From: Nostoc mirabile CHAB5784
Lineage (GTDB): Bacteria > Cyanobacteriota > Cyanobacteriia > Cyanobacteriales > Nostocaceae
Reading direction: 5' to 3'
Assembly (NCBI RefSeq): GCF_020829645.1
Contig: NZ_JAIVFS010000017.1
Span: 1 to 64,000, forward strand
DNA length: 64,000 nt
A program made the translations under genes and the position numbers. A model generated the notes under the pieces. That model was not told the origin of the DNA and did no database searches. It saw nothing but the letters and a program-made list of their open reading frames with translations. Shown here piece by piece: positions 52,178 through 61,398 of the stretch (position 1 is the first letter of the stretch; every line of letters begins with the position of its first letter).

Positions 52178-53428
52178 TCAGCTGAATTCATAGGGAATAT
52201 CATCGTAGCCATAGCCAAGTCTCGCAGTTGATGTTTCAAAGCCTTGGAAATCAATCATATCTTGCACCATTGGCATCATACCTGGCGATGATGTAACTGG
52301 CGAACCCGGAAGCTGACCTCCTGGAGCGAAGTTGGGACGGGGTGGGGTAACAACACCGTTCCACGGCCACATTGTATCAGTCAGGCGGCGTCCATCTCTG
52401 TTCTCTGGGGTATAGGTCTCTAACTCCTGAGGATTTATGCGTTCGTTCAGCCACTGCCAAAGTGCCCATAAACGGTCAACATTGGCATGAAGTAGGAAAA
52501 AAAGAGGATCCTTAACTGCAAGAGGAACCGAGGAGACAGAACCTCTGAATGACACATGTGCGGCTCCGTGGGGCAAACCCTCCATAGTGCTAAAGGCTGA
52601 ATACAAATCGCCTAGCGCCAAGGTTTGCGCTTGGGATAGTACAGGGGATCCTATTGGCCCAGGAGCAGGGCTGGTTGCAGTATCAAAAACCGCACTGCGT
52701 AGAATCCCAGGCACGCCATCAGTTACCCATGCGGCGAGCGGATTCGTGCTGTTGAATACAGCCAAGCTGGCAGAACCATTTTGAGCAACTTGTTGCGTTG
52801 CCCCCATAAAGTCGGACTGGAAGATCCGTGGTGCTGGCTCATCGAAGCGCCAGTAGGGCAAGGAAACTGAAGGATCTATCGACTGAAGCTCGCGCTCAAT
52901 ATCCAGCAGAAAAGCCCGATGCCAGGGTAAAAACTGTGGTCCTCGGTGAGCCTCTGGATCAGAGGGACCAACGTGGATATCCCGGAAGTCCTGATAGATA
53001 CCCGTTCCTGAAAGGTTGAGTTGGAAGATAGCCTCTAGGAAGCGATCGCGCTCGCCTACAGTGAGGTTGTTCGCATTTTTGCGAACACGTACCATTAGAG
53101 GCAATGTGATTTCATCCCCTATCCCATTCACGACAAGCAAGCAGTCTTGATCGTTGACACTTGGAAAACCAAACTTACCCCCAATCTCGAAAGAAACCCA
53201 TGAACCATCAGCTGGCAGCGTGAGATCCAGACTCTCTTTCGACGGTTGACTTCGAGATGCATAGAAAACCACTTGACCACCACCGGGCTGTGCAGGGCGA
53301 CTGCTCAATGTCACCGTAGAATTCTCTGTGGTCGGGGAAGCTAGGCGGATGCGACAAGGGGATGGAGCGTTAGCGATGTAGAGCGCATCTGCGTTTGACG
53401 TTCCATTAATCTCAATTTCAATTGCCAT
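52178..53428 (-). CDS. Tyrosinase family copper protein with N-terminal beta domain
   Basis: A 416-residue type-3 copper protein. All six copper histidines are present: CuA H152, H161 (AHRGP) and H170 (LPWHR); CuB H287, H291 (HGAAH) and H314 (FFLLHANVDRLW). Residues 1-115 form a strand-rich, Ig-like domain, not part of classical tyrosinase. It may oxidise phenols or catechols; substrate unknown. No signal peptide or Tat motif. It is the first gene of a three-gene unit with higher GC content and few HIP1 sites compared with its neighbours, suggesting acquisition from another lineage. Confidence 0.9.
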   Translation of the reverse strand: MAIEIEINGTSNADALYIANAPSPCRIRLASPTTENSTVTLSSRPAQPGGGQVVFYASRSQPSKESLDLTLPADGSWVSFEIGGKFGFPSVNDQDCLLVVNGIGDEITLPLMVRVRKNANNLTVGERDRFLEAIFQLNLSGTGIYQDFRDIHVGPSDPEAHRGPQFLPWHRAFLLDIERELQSIDPSVSLPYWRFDEPAPRIFQSDFMGATQQVAQNGSASLAVFNSTNPLAAWVTDGVPGILRSAVFDTATSPAPGPIGSPVLSQAQTLALGDLYSAFSTMEGLPHGAAHVSFRGSVSSVPLAVKDPLFFLLHANVDRLWALWQWLNERINPQELETYTPENRDGRRLTDTMWPWNGVVTPPRPNFAPGGQLPGSPVTSSPGMMPMVQDMIDFQGFETSTARLGYGYDDIPYEFS

Positions 53429-53853
53429 GTGACAGATTTAATTTTGTCATAAAGCTTTCATAGCAACTATGGCACAGTATTAACTCGTATAAGCAATCCC
53501 TTCATCATCTTTAATTTTCTCGATTACAAAAAAATAGTAGATAAACGAGAAAAATATGGTTCAACTAGGTAATGGTGGAAATAGACTAATTTTACATAGT
53601 TTTTTAGCATTAGAGCCAAATTTTGACCAGCCTCTTGGTTTATTGTGGGGGAAGCTATGACTTTACCCGTCGCAGGCGATGTCTACGACGGGCTGCACCT
53701 ACGCACTCATAGATAAGTAGTTGTGCAAAATTAAATATACATTTGTCATTGCGAGTGGAGCGAAGCGAAACGAAGCAATCGCAAGGGCTTTGGATTGCTT
53801 CACTTCGTTCGCAATGACATAAATAATTTTGCGTAACCACTTAGCACTTTGGT
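53429..53853. other. Intergenic stretch with GTCATTGCG palindromic repeat
   Basis: AT-rich DNA followed at 53744-53820 by a GTCATTGCGA...CGCAATGAC palindrome of the type seen again at 60390-60524. No gene seen. The tyrosinase operon promoter should lie near 53430-53550. Confidence 0.6.
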
Positions 53854-55920
53854 TCAACTAACTGTAATAATTGTTCCCACACTTTCATTCGCCAATCTAT
53901 CCACCGCACATACGGCATAGGTTCCCGCTTGTTGGACGGTAGCGAAGGTTGTGCCAGCAGACAAAATTCGTTGAATTGTCCAAGTATCGCCAGTTTGTCG
54001 ATAAAGTGTCCAGGAACGAACTGGCTGATTATCACCAGGCTGCCAACTCAGTTTGCGGTTATTGACTTGTAGTTGAATAGGCGGAGGCGGCGGTGTTGTA
54101 TCCTCCCAAGACAAAGTTGGAGGTAACGCTGGTTTGTTATAAAGCAGACTTTGGAATTTATCAGCAATGCCCTGACTATTTTCTGTCAAAACACCGACAT
54201 TAAAGAAGATATTCCCTAGTGACAACTGTCCAGCCTGGCTACGACTAATTTTCACCTGCTTTTCAATCTCATCACTCTCCCGACTCTTGTTGCTTGGTTC
54301 TGTCAAATTGTTACCAGCGTAAACGTGTCTTTGCTTAGTGTTTACCTGTGTCCACCACTTTAGCAACGCCGAATAACTTTGTTGTGGTTGGTCTGTGCGC
54401 CAATAAAGTTGAGGCGCGATATAATCAATCCAGCCTTCTGCTAGCCATTTCTTGGCGTCGGCATACAGCACGTTATAAGCATCCAACCCAGTAATACCAG
54501 TGGGTTGTCCGGGGCGATAAATCCCAAAGGGGCTAATACCAAATTTAACGTCAGGTTTGGTTGTTTTAATTCCCTGCCAGAGGCGCTGTACCATTCTGTT
54601 AACATTATCTCGTCGCCAGTCGCCAAGGCTGAGTGTACCACCGGCTGCCTTATATGCAGCGTAGGTTTTATCATCGGGGAAAGGTTGTCCCTCAATGGGA
54701 TATGGATAAAAATAATCATCTAAGTGAATGCCATCAACATCGTAGCGCTTCACTACATCAAGAATTACGTTGTAAGCTCTATCCTGAACTATTTTCAGTC
54801 CTGGGTCCATCCAGCGTTGAGTTTTCCACAAATAAACGCTTTCTGGATTGGTAGCTGCTATGTGCGGACGAACTGTTTTAGCTGGGTTGGTGGAAGTGCT
54901 GGCGCGGTAGGGGTTGAACCAAGCATGAAGTTCAATATTGCGCTTATGACATTCTGCGATCGCAAACGCTAAAGGATCATAAAATGGTTCTGGTGCTTGA
55001 CCCTGAGTTCCTGTAATCCAAGCACTCCAAGGCTCTAATTGAGATTCATATAAAGCGTCTCCCTCTGGTCGCACCTGGAAGATAAGGGCATTGAAGTTTA
55101 GCGCTTGTAATTTACTAATAATCTCGCTGAGTTCAGCTTTTTGTTGGGCAACAGAAAGTCCTGCTTTGGAAGGCCAATTACTATTCCACACACATGCTAC
55201 CCATGCCCCTCGGAATTCCCGACTATGATTTACCCTAACGCTACCGACAGGTGTAGGTGTCGGCGTTGGTATTGGTATTGGTGTTGGTATTGGCGTGGGC
55301 GTAAGTATTGGCGGCTGCACTAGATAACTAGAGGCAATTTTTTCAGCAAACCCTAAATACACCAAAGCTTGATAAATAATCACTGCCACATCTGCACGGG
55401 TGGCTGCGAGATTGGGATTGAGTAATTTGATATTTGGGAAACTAGCCACCAGTCCAGCGCTGGTGGCAATAGCTACCTGATTTCTACCATACCCAGGAAT
55501 CTGAACAGAATCTTGATAAATTTGTGGAAGTTGTGAGAGGAGGTCAGGTTTTACTTTGGTGGCAATTTCTAAGCCTCCTACCAAAGAAACTAAAACTTCC
55601 ACCCTAGTAATTCGGTTAGCAAAACGGAAAGTTTTATCAGGAAACCCGCTAAGAAATGCTTTTTCGTAAGCTGCTTGAATGGCTGCTGCTGCCCAATAAT
55701 TAGTAGTTACATCAACAAAGGGGACATACTGCCGCTTCTTAGAAACTGTGGGAAATGCCTTAGCGATGATAGCGGCAAATTCAGCGCGGGTAACAGAATT
55801 ATCGGGGCGATAAGTGCCGTTAGGCAATCCATTGACAATACTACGTTGGGCTAAGGCTGTAATAAATAAGCGTGCCCAATGGTTTTGAATATCCGAGAAG
55901 GGAGTAGGAATAGATACCAT
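53854..55920 (-). CDS. SLH-domain protein with GHL10-type glycoside hydrolase domain
   Basis: A 688-residue protein. Residues ~8-200 contain three SLH modules (FSDIQNHWA, YRPDNSVTRAEFAAII, FRFANRITRVEVLVSL, LNPNLAATRADVAVIIY), which anchor to the cell envelope. A Pro/Thr linker follows (~210-225), then a GHL10 domain (FRGAWVACVWNSNWPS, DALYESQLEPW, HAWFNPYR, VDGIHLDDYFYP), and a fibronectin-like tail. GHL10 enzymes are predicted glycoside hydrolases. A signal peptide is not obvious at this start. Confidence 0.87.
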   Translation of the reverse strand: MVSIPTPFSDIQNHWARLFITALAQRSIVNGLPNGTYRPDNSVTRAEFAAIIAKAFPTVSKKRQYVPFVDVTTNYWAAAAIQAAYEKAFLSGFPDKTFRFANRITRVEVLVSLVGGLEIATKVKPDLLSQLPQIYQDSVQIPGYGRNQVAIATSAGLVASFPNIKLLNPNLAATRADVAVIIYQALVYLGFAEKIASSYLVQPPILTPTPIPTPIPIPTPTPTPVGSVRVNHSREFRGAWVACVWNSNWPSKAGLSVAQQKAELSEIISKLQALNFNALIFQVRPEGDALYESQLEPWSAWITGTQGQAPEPFYDPLAFAIAECHKRNIELHAWFNPYRASTSTNPAKTVRPHIAATNPESVYLWKTQRWMDPGLKIVQDRAYNVILDVVKRYDVDGIHLDDYFYPYPIEGQPFPDDKTYAAYKAAGGTLSLGDWRRDNVNRMVQRLWQGIKTTKPDVKFGISPFGIYRPGQPTGITGLDAYNVLYADAKKWLAEGWIDYIAPQLYWRTDQPQQSYSALLKWWTQVNTKQRHVYAGNNLTEPSNKSRESDEIEKQVKISRSQAGQLSLGNIFFNVGVLTENSQGIADKFQSLLYNKPALPPTLSWEDTTPPPPPIQLQVNNRKLSWQPGDNQPVRSWTLYRQTGDTWTIQRILSAGTTFATVQQAGTYAVCAVDRLANESVGTIITVS

Positions 55921-56130
55921 TGTTGAAAAGCAGCTAGCTGGCCTTGATTTTGATTTCCTTAGCTAATTTAGCAATATCAGAGCGATCGCTGCTGCAATGT
56001 CTTAGTAAACTGTCACTACTCAAGTTTGAACATTGGGAAGCAGGAGGCAGGAGGCAGAAGTTCTTTAATTTTGAATTGATTTCTTCCCCCATTCCCCATT
56101 CCCCATTCCCTACTCCCCATTCCTTATCTA

Positions 56131-56703
56131 CTAAGTAGGATTTGCAGCTTCATTACTAGGATTCAAGGTAGAACGCGCATTCAATGACAGCATGATGCGT
56201 GAAATGCCAGTGAAAATAATGCTAACACCAACTAGTGTGCCAAGAAGCCAGGGCGCATTAAAGGGCCACTGGAACCAAATCATTGCGCCTAAGACCAGCG
56301 TAATAATACCATCACCTAGTATCCACGTCCAGTTATCTTGGGGACGTAACTTAAATGCCAGAATTAACTCGAATGTGCCTTCAGCCAGTAAAAAGCTGCC
56401 AAGCAACAGAGTTAGTGTGAGAATACCTGTAAAAGGATAAACAAACAGCATTATACCCGTTGCAATATAGAGTCCGCTCAATAGAAGTTTCCAAATAAAA
56501 CCTCCTTGGTGGCGGGTTTGAGTGGCATAAACTAGTTTTGTAAATCCGGCGAAAATCAAAATCACCGCAATCCAACTTTCGGCGAATAAGGTGGTGAAAT
56601 TAGGCGCTGCGATCGCAATAAACCCTAAAATACTCAAAAGTATACCACTTATCAGTGACCCATTAACATCCTTCTTAATATTTTTAGAAACATCGGTTGT
56701 CAT
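56131..56703 (-). CDS. HdeD family membrane protein
   Basis: A 190-residue protein with six hydrophobic helices and the HdeD (DUF308) pattern: GILLSILGFIAIAAP, FIWKLLLSGLYIATGIMLF and LGDGIITLVLGAMIWFQWP. HdeD is linked to acid resistance in Escherichia coli; the cyanobacterial role is unknown. TACTTAGTAG-like DNA and heptamers lie beyond its stop. Confidence 0.9.
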   Translation of the reverse strand: MTTDVSKNIKKDVNGSLISGILLSILGFIAIAAPNFTTLFAESWIAVILIFAGFTKLVYATQTRHQGGFIWKLLLSGLYIATGIMLFVYPFTGILTLTLLLGSFLLAEGTFELILAFKLRPQDNWTWILGDGIITLVLGAMIWFQWPFNAPWLLGTLVGVSIIFTGISRIMLSLNARSTLNPSNEAANPT

Positions 56704-56870
56704 ACAATTCTTCTCCCTATTCTTAGACTAAACTCTACATTTAGGTTAGGGAATTTCTAGGTAACAAGGTATGAACCCTAAGATAGACTCATCAGTATTA
56801 ACTTCATTGCGATCGCTACTAAAATCCACGACTATTGAGACACTAAACCAATCATCTGATGACGTAACCC

Positions 56871-57422
56871 TCATAAGGTTTCTGCAAGATTGCTTAGGCG
56901 TTCATAAACAGCGATGAGACGATCTCCTTCAAGTTCAACAGAAGTATTTGGATAATTCTGAATGGCTCCAAGCAGTGTAACTTCACCATTTTGTTGAATA
57001 GATGTACTTAAAGCACTTCGCAGTGCCTCCTGATTTAGTTGTCCTCCGGGAGGGTGAACTACCTCACCAATTTGGTTAACTAAAATTGGCCCTGCCCAGC
57101 TAGACAGTAAACTATTTAAAAAGGCAGCATCGGCTTTTATTGGGGCTTTTAGTGCCTTACGAGCTACTGCGGGGTCTTGTTGAGCCGCCTGTAAATAAGC
57201 TCTTAATGTCGGGGTAGTTTTACCAGTTTCTGTAAACTGAGTTAATTCTTGAACAGATATTTGCCCCTGAAAAGTACCATACTTTAAAACAACTTGCTCG
57301 GCAGCCTCAGCATTAGTAGTTGAAAGTAGAACAATAGCGCCTACGGCTAAAGCTACTGTTTGAGTGAGTAACTTTGTGAGTTTCCTATTGTTTAATCGGT
57401 TGAAAAGTTGATAGATCTGCAT
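56871..57422 (-). CDS. DUF1400 protein (alpha/beta-hydrolase-associated N-terminal domain)
   Basis: A 183-residue protein from ATG 57422 (MQIYQLFNRL...). After a basic start and one hydrophobic segment (LLTQTVALAVGAIVLLSTT) comes EQVVLKYGTFQGQISVQELTQF, then LRAYL, and QEALRSAL...LEGDRLIAVY at the end: the cyanobacterial DUF1400 pattern. In many family members this precedes a hydrolase domain, which is lacking here. Probably exported. Confidence 0.82.
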   Translation of the reverse strand: MQIYQLFNRLNNRKLTKLLTQTVALAVGAIVLLSTTNAEAAEQVVLKYGTFQGQISVQELTQFTETGKTTPTLRAYLQAAQQDPAVARKALKAPIKADAAFLNSLLSSWAGPILVNQIGEVVHPPGGQLNQEALRSALSTSIQQNGEVTLLGAIQNYPNTSVELEGDRLIAVYERLSNLAETL

Positions 57423-57538
57423 TCTGTTTAACTTTATAATAATGGTGCGGAGTGTAGATATGCACAAAATGCCCAAGCGTTATATTCTTTCACGAAATTC
57501 CTGCTACAGATAGATGTTAGGGACGTACAGCTATCATG

Positions 57539-57725
57539 CGTGTCAACTTAAGCTAAAAATAGCTTAACTGTTGGCTGACTCAACCGCCTAGAACTAAAGT
57601 TCAAGGCTAATAGCTAAAGTCTACTGAAGTAGACTAAAGATTTTTGGCTATATTTAGTCATCTTCAGATGACTTTTGCTATTAGCAAGGAACTTCAGTTC
57701 CTTGCGGGTACGTTAAGTTGACACC
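57539..57725. mobile_element. Cassette with GTGTCAACTTAA ends, third copy
   Basis: About 187 bp bounded by GTGTCAACTTAAGC and GTTAAGTTGACACC, with an interior nearly identical to the cassette at 34992-35189 (AGTCTACTGAAGTAGACTAA shared). Unlike that copy it is not inside an AGGACTTACGCA element, so the cassette is a unit of its own. Its flanks show a partial inverse (TACAGCTATCATGC and CAATGTACAGCCAT). Confidence 0.8.
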
Positions 57726-57808
57726 AATGTACAGCCATACGCCCCTACAGGCAATTTGTTGCAAAGATTTTTGGAAATGGTGTTATTAAGCCTTTTCGTT
57801 AGGCGAAG

Positions 57809-58000
57809 CTAATGAGGTAGTATTGGCTTATCTTCGTCTAAGGTTGGTGCTGGTATACCCAAATGCTTTCTTGCAGATTCTTCAGCTAGCTTTCGGTCTT
57901 GCTCGTTATCGAACTGACTCTCATCTAACAAATGAGGGTTTTTTGCCGCTTCATCTCGGCTTGGTCGATAGCCATTTTTCCACCTGTACTTCAAGTCCAT
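57809..58000 (-). CDS. Small charged protein of unknown function
   Basis: Sixty-three residues, strongly charged and helical (EAAKNPHLLDESQFDNEQDRK, then LAEESARKHLGIPAP). It begins MDLKYRWKNGYRPS. No family recognised. An AATTATGGAC context gives only a weak ribosome binding site. Confidence 0.45.
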   Translation of the reverse strand: MDLKYRWKNGYRPSRDEAAKNPHLLDESQFDNEQDRKLAEESARKHLGIPAPTLDEDKPILPH

Positions 58001-58349
58001 AATTTGAAAAGCAGATATACTGCGATTTGATTCCCTAGTTGTTCATAGTAGGCGCTTAATGGAAAATGACACTCCTGCTATAGGTTGAAGAGGCTCATTC
58101 AGAAGGTACAAATTTAACAGAATCTTTGAGTAAGAATACTCTATTAAGCAGGACTTGATAGATTAGCACACTGAGACAAGTCATGAGTAGCGATCGCAAG
58201 TATGATAACTTTGGTGATTATTGGCGATCGCTGCTGGATGTCATATAAAATTTCACAGTTGCAGTATTTATTTGGTTTTATATTTTAATTTAAAAACCGA
58301 TATGATAAATATTATTTTAGATATTGCCAAAACGCAAAACAAGACAATT

Positions 58350-58544
58350 ATGCTTAAAAAACAGATTACACAAGAACTAGAAAAATTACCTGAACCTCTG
58401 TTACAGGAAATTTTAGATTTTGTTCAGTTTTTACAAGCCAAATACCAGAAAGATAAAACTTTAGAAATCACCATTATGAGTGAATCATCACTGCAAAAAG
58501 ATTGGTTAAAACCAGAGGAAGATTCCGCATGGCAGGATTTGTAA
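58350..58544 (+). CDS. DUF2281-type antitoxin
   Basis: Sixty-four residues from ATG 58350. The helix KLPEPLLQEILDFVQFLQAK is the DUF2281 hallmark, and the C-terminal KDWLKPEEDSAWQDL is the usual toxin-binding tail. It overlaps the PemK-type toxin gene by 16 bases. A long upstream extension of the frame is AT-rich and includes a dispersed repeat, so I exclude it. Confidence 0.85.
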   Translation: MLKKQITQELEKLPEPLLQEILDFVQFLQAKYQKDKTLEITIMSESSLQKDWLKPEEDSAWQDL

Positions 58545-58870
58545 AAGGAGATGTTGTTATTGTTCCATTTCCCTTTTCAGACTTAACTAAAACAAAACGC
58601 AGGCCTGCTTTAGTTATTGCTACTCTTCAGGGTAATGACCTGATTCTTTGCCAAATTACTAGCCAATCTGTTGGCGATATCTATGCTATTGAAGTGGAGA
58701 ATAGTAATTTTAACTCTGGCCGTTTAAATCAGCCAAGTAATATCAGACCAAATCGGATTTTTACTGCCGACAAACAAATTGTTTTATATCAAGCAGGTCA
58801 AATAAAAACTGAAAAATTAACAGAGGTGATTAATAAAATTATTGAAATTATACAGTACTCAAACCTGTAG
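58529..58870 (+). CDS. PemK/MazF family toxin (mRNA interferase)
   Basis: A 113-residue toxin from ATG 58529, with an AGAGGAAG ribosome binding site inside the antitoxin gene. It contains KGDVVIVPFPFSDLTKTKRRPALVI and then the LCQITSQ strand, typical of the PemK/MazF fold. MazF-type toxins cleave mRNA at specific sites. Together with the preceding gene it forms a complete type II toxin-antitoxin pair. Confidence 0.9.
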   Translation: MAGFVKGDVVIVPFPFSDLTKTKRRPALVIATLQGNDLILCQITSQSVGDIYAIEVENSNFNSGRLNQPSNIRPNRIFTADKQIVLYQAGQIKTEKLTEVINKIIEIIQYSNL

Positions 58871-58887
58871 TTGTATTGAGTATTTGA

Positions 58888-59705
58888 CTAAGTTGGACTG
58901 CTATCGTCGTCGGGTGGTTGAGTAACTGGTGGTTGTGTGACGGTTGTACATGGACTTGGTACATCTTCTGGTAAAATAGAGACGCCAAAGCGTTTCAGCT
59001 GGGATAAGTCCAGCAATACTGTTTCCGGCAAAGGTTTTGAATTTGATGGAACTGAGGAAGTTACTGCTGGATTATTAGTATTAGCTGGAGTTTGTGTGCT
59101 TTTATTAGCACAGACTCGCATAGACACGGAAAAATTAAGAGAAGCAGGTTTAGAATTTGGTTTTGTGTTGATAACTTCTAAAAAAGCTCCAGGGGGAAGC
59201 GATTGGTTGTTTCCCAAGGCAATTTGATTGTTGGTTTTAATTACCCAGCCAGGAGAAAGGTTAGCAAGCGATCGCGCTGCGGGTGTCGGTTCGATGGTAG
59301 GATTTGAAGTTGGTATCGGAGTGGATGAAATCAAGGGGACTGATGGCGATCGCAGTTGCCTCACGAACAATCCTAAAACACCTGCTCCTACCACAAATAT
59401 TAACGGAACAATCCACTTTAGCAGTACTTGGGGACTTTTGGGAAGCTCTGTGTCTGGAATTACCTGAGTTGTTTGGTTTGGGACAGATCATCTTTTTGAC
59501 GATGGGCAAATAGATTTTCGATAGCTTCCTCCATATCTTGGCGCTGGGGATTTTTTAGCACCATAATATCTGCTTCGGCAAAGCCGCCCATTTCTGGGTG
59601 TAACAGCACTTGCTCCATCGCTTCAACATCTTTGATAGCAGCAGGTAGCGGGTTTAACCCAGGCTCATACTCACTCACGCCAATCAGCAACGCTACTTTA
59701 GCCAT
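58888..59705 (-). pseudogene. Caspase-family (C14) gene with central deletion
   Basis: From ATG 59705 the frame encodes the N-terminus of a metacaspase-like protein (MAKVALLIGVSEYEPGLNPL, later ENLFAHRQKDDL), then stops after a few non-homologous residues at 59460. In a shifted frame the C-terminal part follows at once (VIPDTELPKSPQVLL, a TM helix ending LGLFVRQLRS, and a Ser/Pro-rich tail to 58888). The stretch with the catalytic His and Cys is missing, so a deletion with frameshift has inactivated the gene. Confidence 0.75.
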
Positions 59706-59715
59706 TTGAAATACT

Positions 59716-60093
59716 CTATCCTGCTACGAATTTCTCTGCTGCCTCAATTGCCGCTTCTAACTCTTGCCGACTGCTGGCTTTGACTTTCAGCTTCTTGCCA
59801 TTGGCCTCAATTTCTAGTTCAATGGTTTTGTTACCAAGGCGATCGCCTAAAAATCCCATCAGTGCTTTAATATTCTTGGCATTCACCTGCGCTGTTAGCC
59901 AACCCACGGCCAGCCCTGTGAGTGACTTGCTCTTTTCTGGTGCTTCTGCTTCACCAAAAAGACTAGCGTCTTCTACTTCATCCAGTTCTAGCAACTGTTG
60001 CAATAGTCTCTGCGTTTGGGCTTGCAGTTCATCGTCATCTAAATCAGGCTCTTGGAGGGCGATGGTAATCTGGACGTTGGATGTACTTGCCAT
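59716..60093 (-). CDS. Small companion protein upstream of the caspase remnant
   Basis: A 125-residue protein from ATG 60093. The first half is acidic with IALQEPDLDDDELQAQTQRLLQQL; the second has the SLTGLAVGWLTAQVNAKNIKALMGFL segment and a final helix. It lies 10 bp upstream of the caspase remnant on the same strand. Small proteins of this type are encoded next to caspase-like genes in other cyanobacteria as I recall, so it may have been a partner of the lost protease. Confidence 0.65.
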   Translation of the reverse strand: MASTSNVQITIALQEPDLDDDELQAQTQRLLQQLLELDEVEDASLFGEAEAPEKSKSLTGLAVGWLTAQVNAKNIKALMGFLGDRLGNKTIELEIEANGKKLKVKASSRQELEAAIEAAEKFVAG

Positions 60094-60178
60094 TGTCAAT
60101 TTCTAATTGTGATTAATGCTTAAATTATTACAAGGATCTTATACAATCCAATTACTAATAATTTCGACCTTGATTGTC

Positions 60179-60357
60179 ATAAATACAAATTTTGCCAAGA
60201 TTCATAGCACGCTATGAATAGGAAGCGTACTGTAAAGTAAAAAAAGATACTATTGCTCACCATAGCAAGCTAGGCTTGATTTTGATTTACTTTGTTAATT
60301 TTGCAATACGAGAGCGATCGCTATTGCCGTGTCATATAAAATTTCACAGTTGCAGAA
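60179..60357. repeat. ~180-bp direct repeat, copy A
   Basis: Starts ATAAATACAAATTTTGCCAA and ends TTTCACAGTTGCAGAA. It matches 60678-60856 over its whole length with scattered differences. The end portion (GTCATATAAAATTTCACAGT) also occurs at 58238-58264, so the family has at least three members here. Confidence 0.9.
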
Positions 60358-60389
60358 GGGAGGATCCCAAATGTGTAAAAACATATTTT

Positions 60390-60524
60390 GTCATTGCGTT
60401 CGCCCTTGGCGTTCCCGCAGGGTACGTAATGAAATGAAGCGTTCGCGGAGCGTCTCGTAGAGAAGCAATCGCAACATCTAGACTTTGTGATTGCTTCATT
60501 CCGCTTCGCTTCATTCGCAATGAC
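60390..60524. repeat. GTCATTGCG palindromic repeat
   Basis: Bounded by GTCATTGCG and CGCAATGAC, with GAAGCAATCGC and GATTGCTTC inside. Related to the copy at 53744-53820. It lies between the two copies of the 180-bp direct repeat. Confidence 0.8.
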
Positions 60525-60677
60525 AATCTATCAGTTTTATATCAAGCAGGTCAATTAACAATTCAAAATTCACGCATTCAAAATTCAAACATTTTAGACA
60601 TTTTCAGATGGGGATTTAAACCCCAACTGAAACTGCGCTACGTGTAATGGTTGGGGTCTTAAACCCTTTAATTTCCG

Positions 60678-60856
60678 ATAAATACAAATTTTGCTAAGAT
60701 TCATAGCGTGCTATGAATAGGAAGCGGACTGTAAAGTAAAAAAAGATACTGTTGCTGACCACAGATAGCTAGGTTAAATTTTTATTTCCTTTGTTAATTT
60801 TGCAATACGAGAGCGATCGCTATTGCCGTGTCATATAAAATTTCACAGTTGCAGAA
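60678..60856. repeat. ~180-bp direct repeat, copy B
   Basis: Second copy of the repeat at 60179-60357. The sequence just upstream (60555-60680) contains the uninterrupted target site of the 209-bp element found at 43124. Confidence 0.9.
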
Positions 60857-60965
60857 TATCTAAGCGTCGGCTTTGTACCCTTCCCTACGGGACACCACGC
60901 TAAGGCGAACGGGATGTTGGTATGTGCAGCCGTGAGTTTTAATCGTCAGGTATATTTGCTGATTA

Positions 60966-61310
60966 CTTTATCAAAAAGCCTAATTGCTTTATCAAAAAGC
61001 CTGTTTACTTTCTCAAAATACTTAAATGCTTTCTCAAAATGCCATTTGACTTTCTCAAAATGCCATTTGACTTTCTCATTTTGGTGTTTTCCGCAAGCAA
61101 AATGGCATTTGACTTTCTCAAACCCCAGTTTGCTTACTCATTTTAGTGTTTTCCGCAAGCAAAATGACATTTGACTTTCTCAAACTCCAGTTTGCTTACT
61201 CATTTTGGTGTTTTCCGCAAGCAAAATGACATTTGACTTTCTCAAACCCCAGTTTACTTACTTATTTCAGTGTTTTCCGCAAGCAAAATGAGATTTGACT
61301 TTCTCATAAA
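60966..61310. repeat. Degenerate tandem array based on 21-bp units
   Basis: It begins with units such as CTTTATCAAAAAGCCTAATT plus G and CTTTCTCAAAATGCCATTTG plus A (21 bp each). It then switches to longer 42- and 62-bp units that contain TTTTCCGCAAGCAAAATG and CTTTCTCAAACCCCAGTTTG, each ending in ATTTGA. The inner parts AAAATGCCATTTGA and TCATTTTGGTGTTTTCC allow some pairing. Confidence 0.85.
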
Positions 61311-61398
61311 TGCTTTTTCAATAGACCTCTTGCATAAATCAAAAATAAGGAACCCCACCCCGCATTTGAGTAAACTTACGCTCCCCTCCCCAAAGCAT

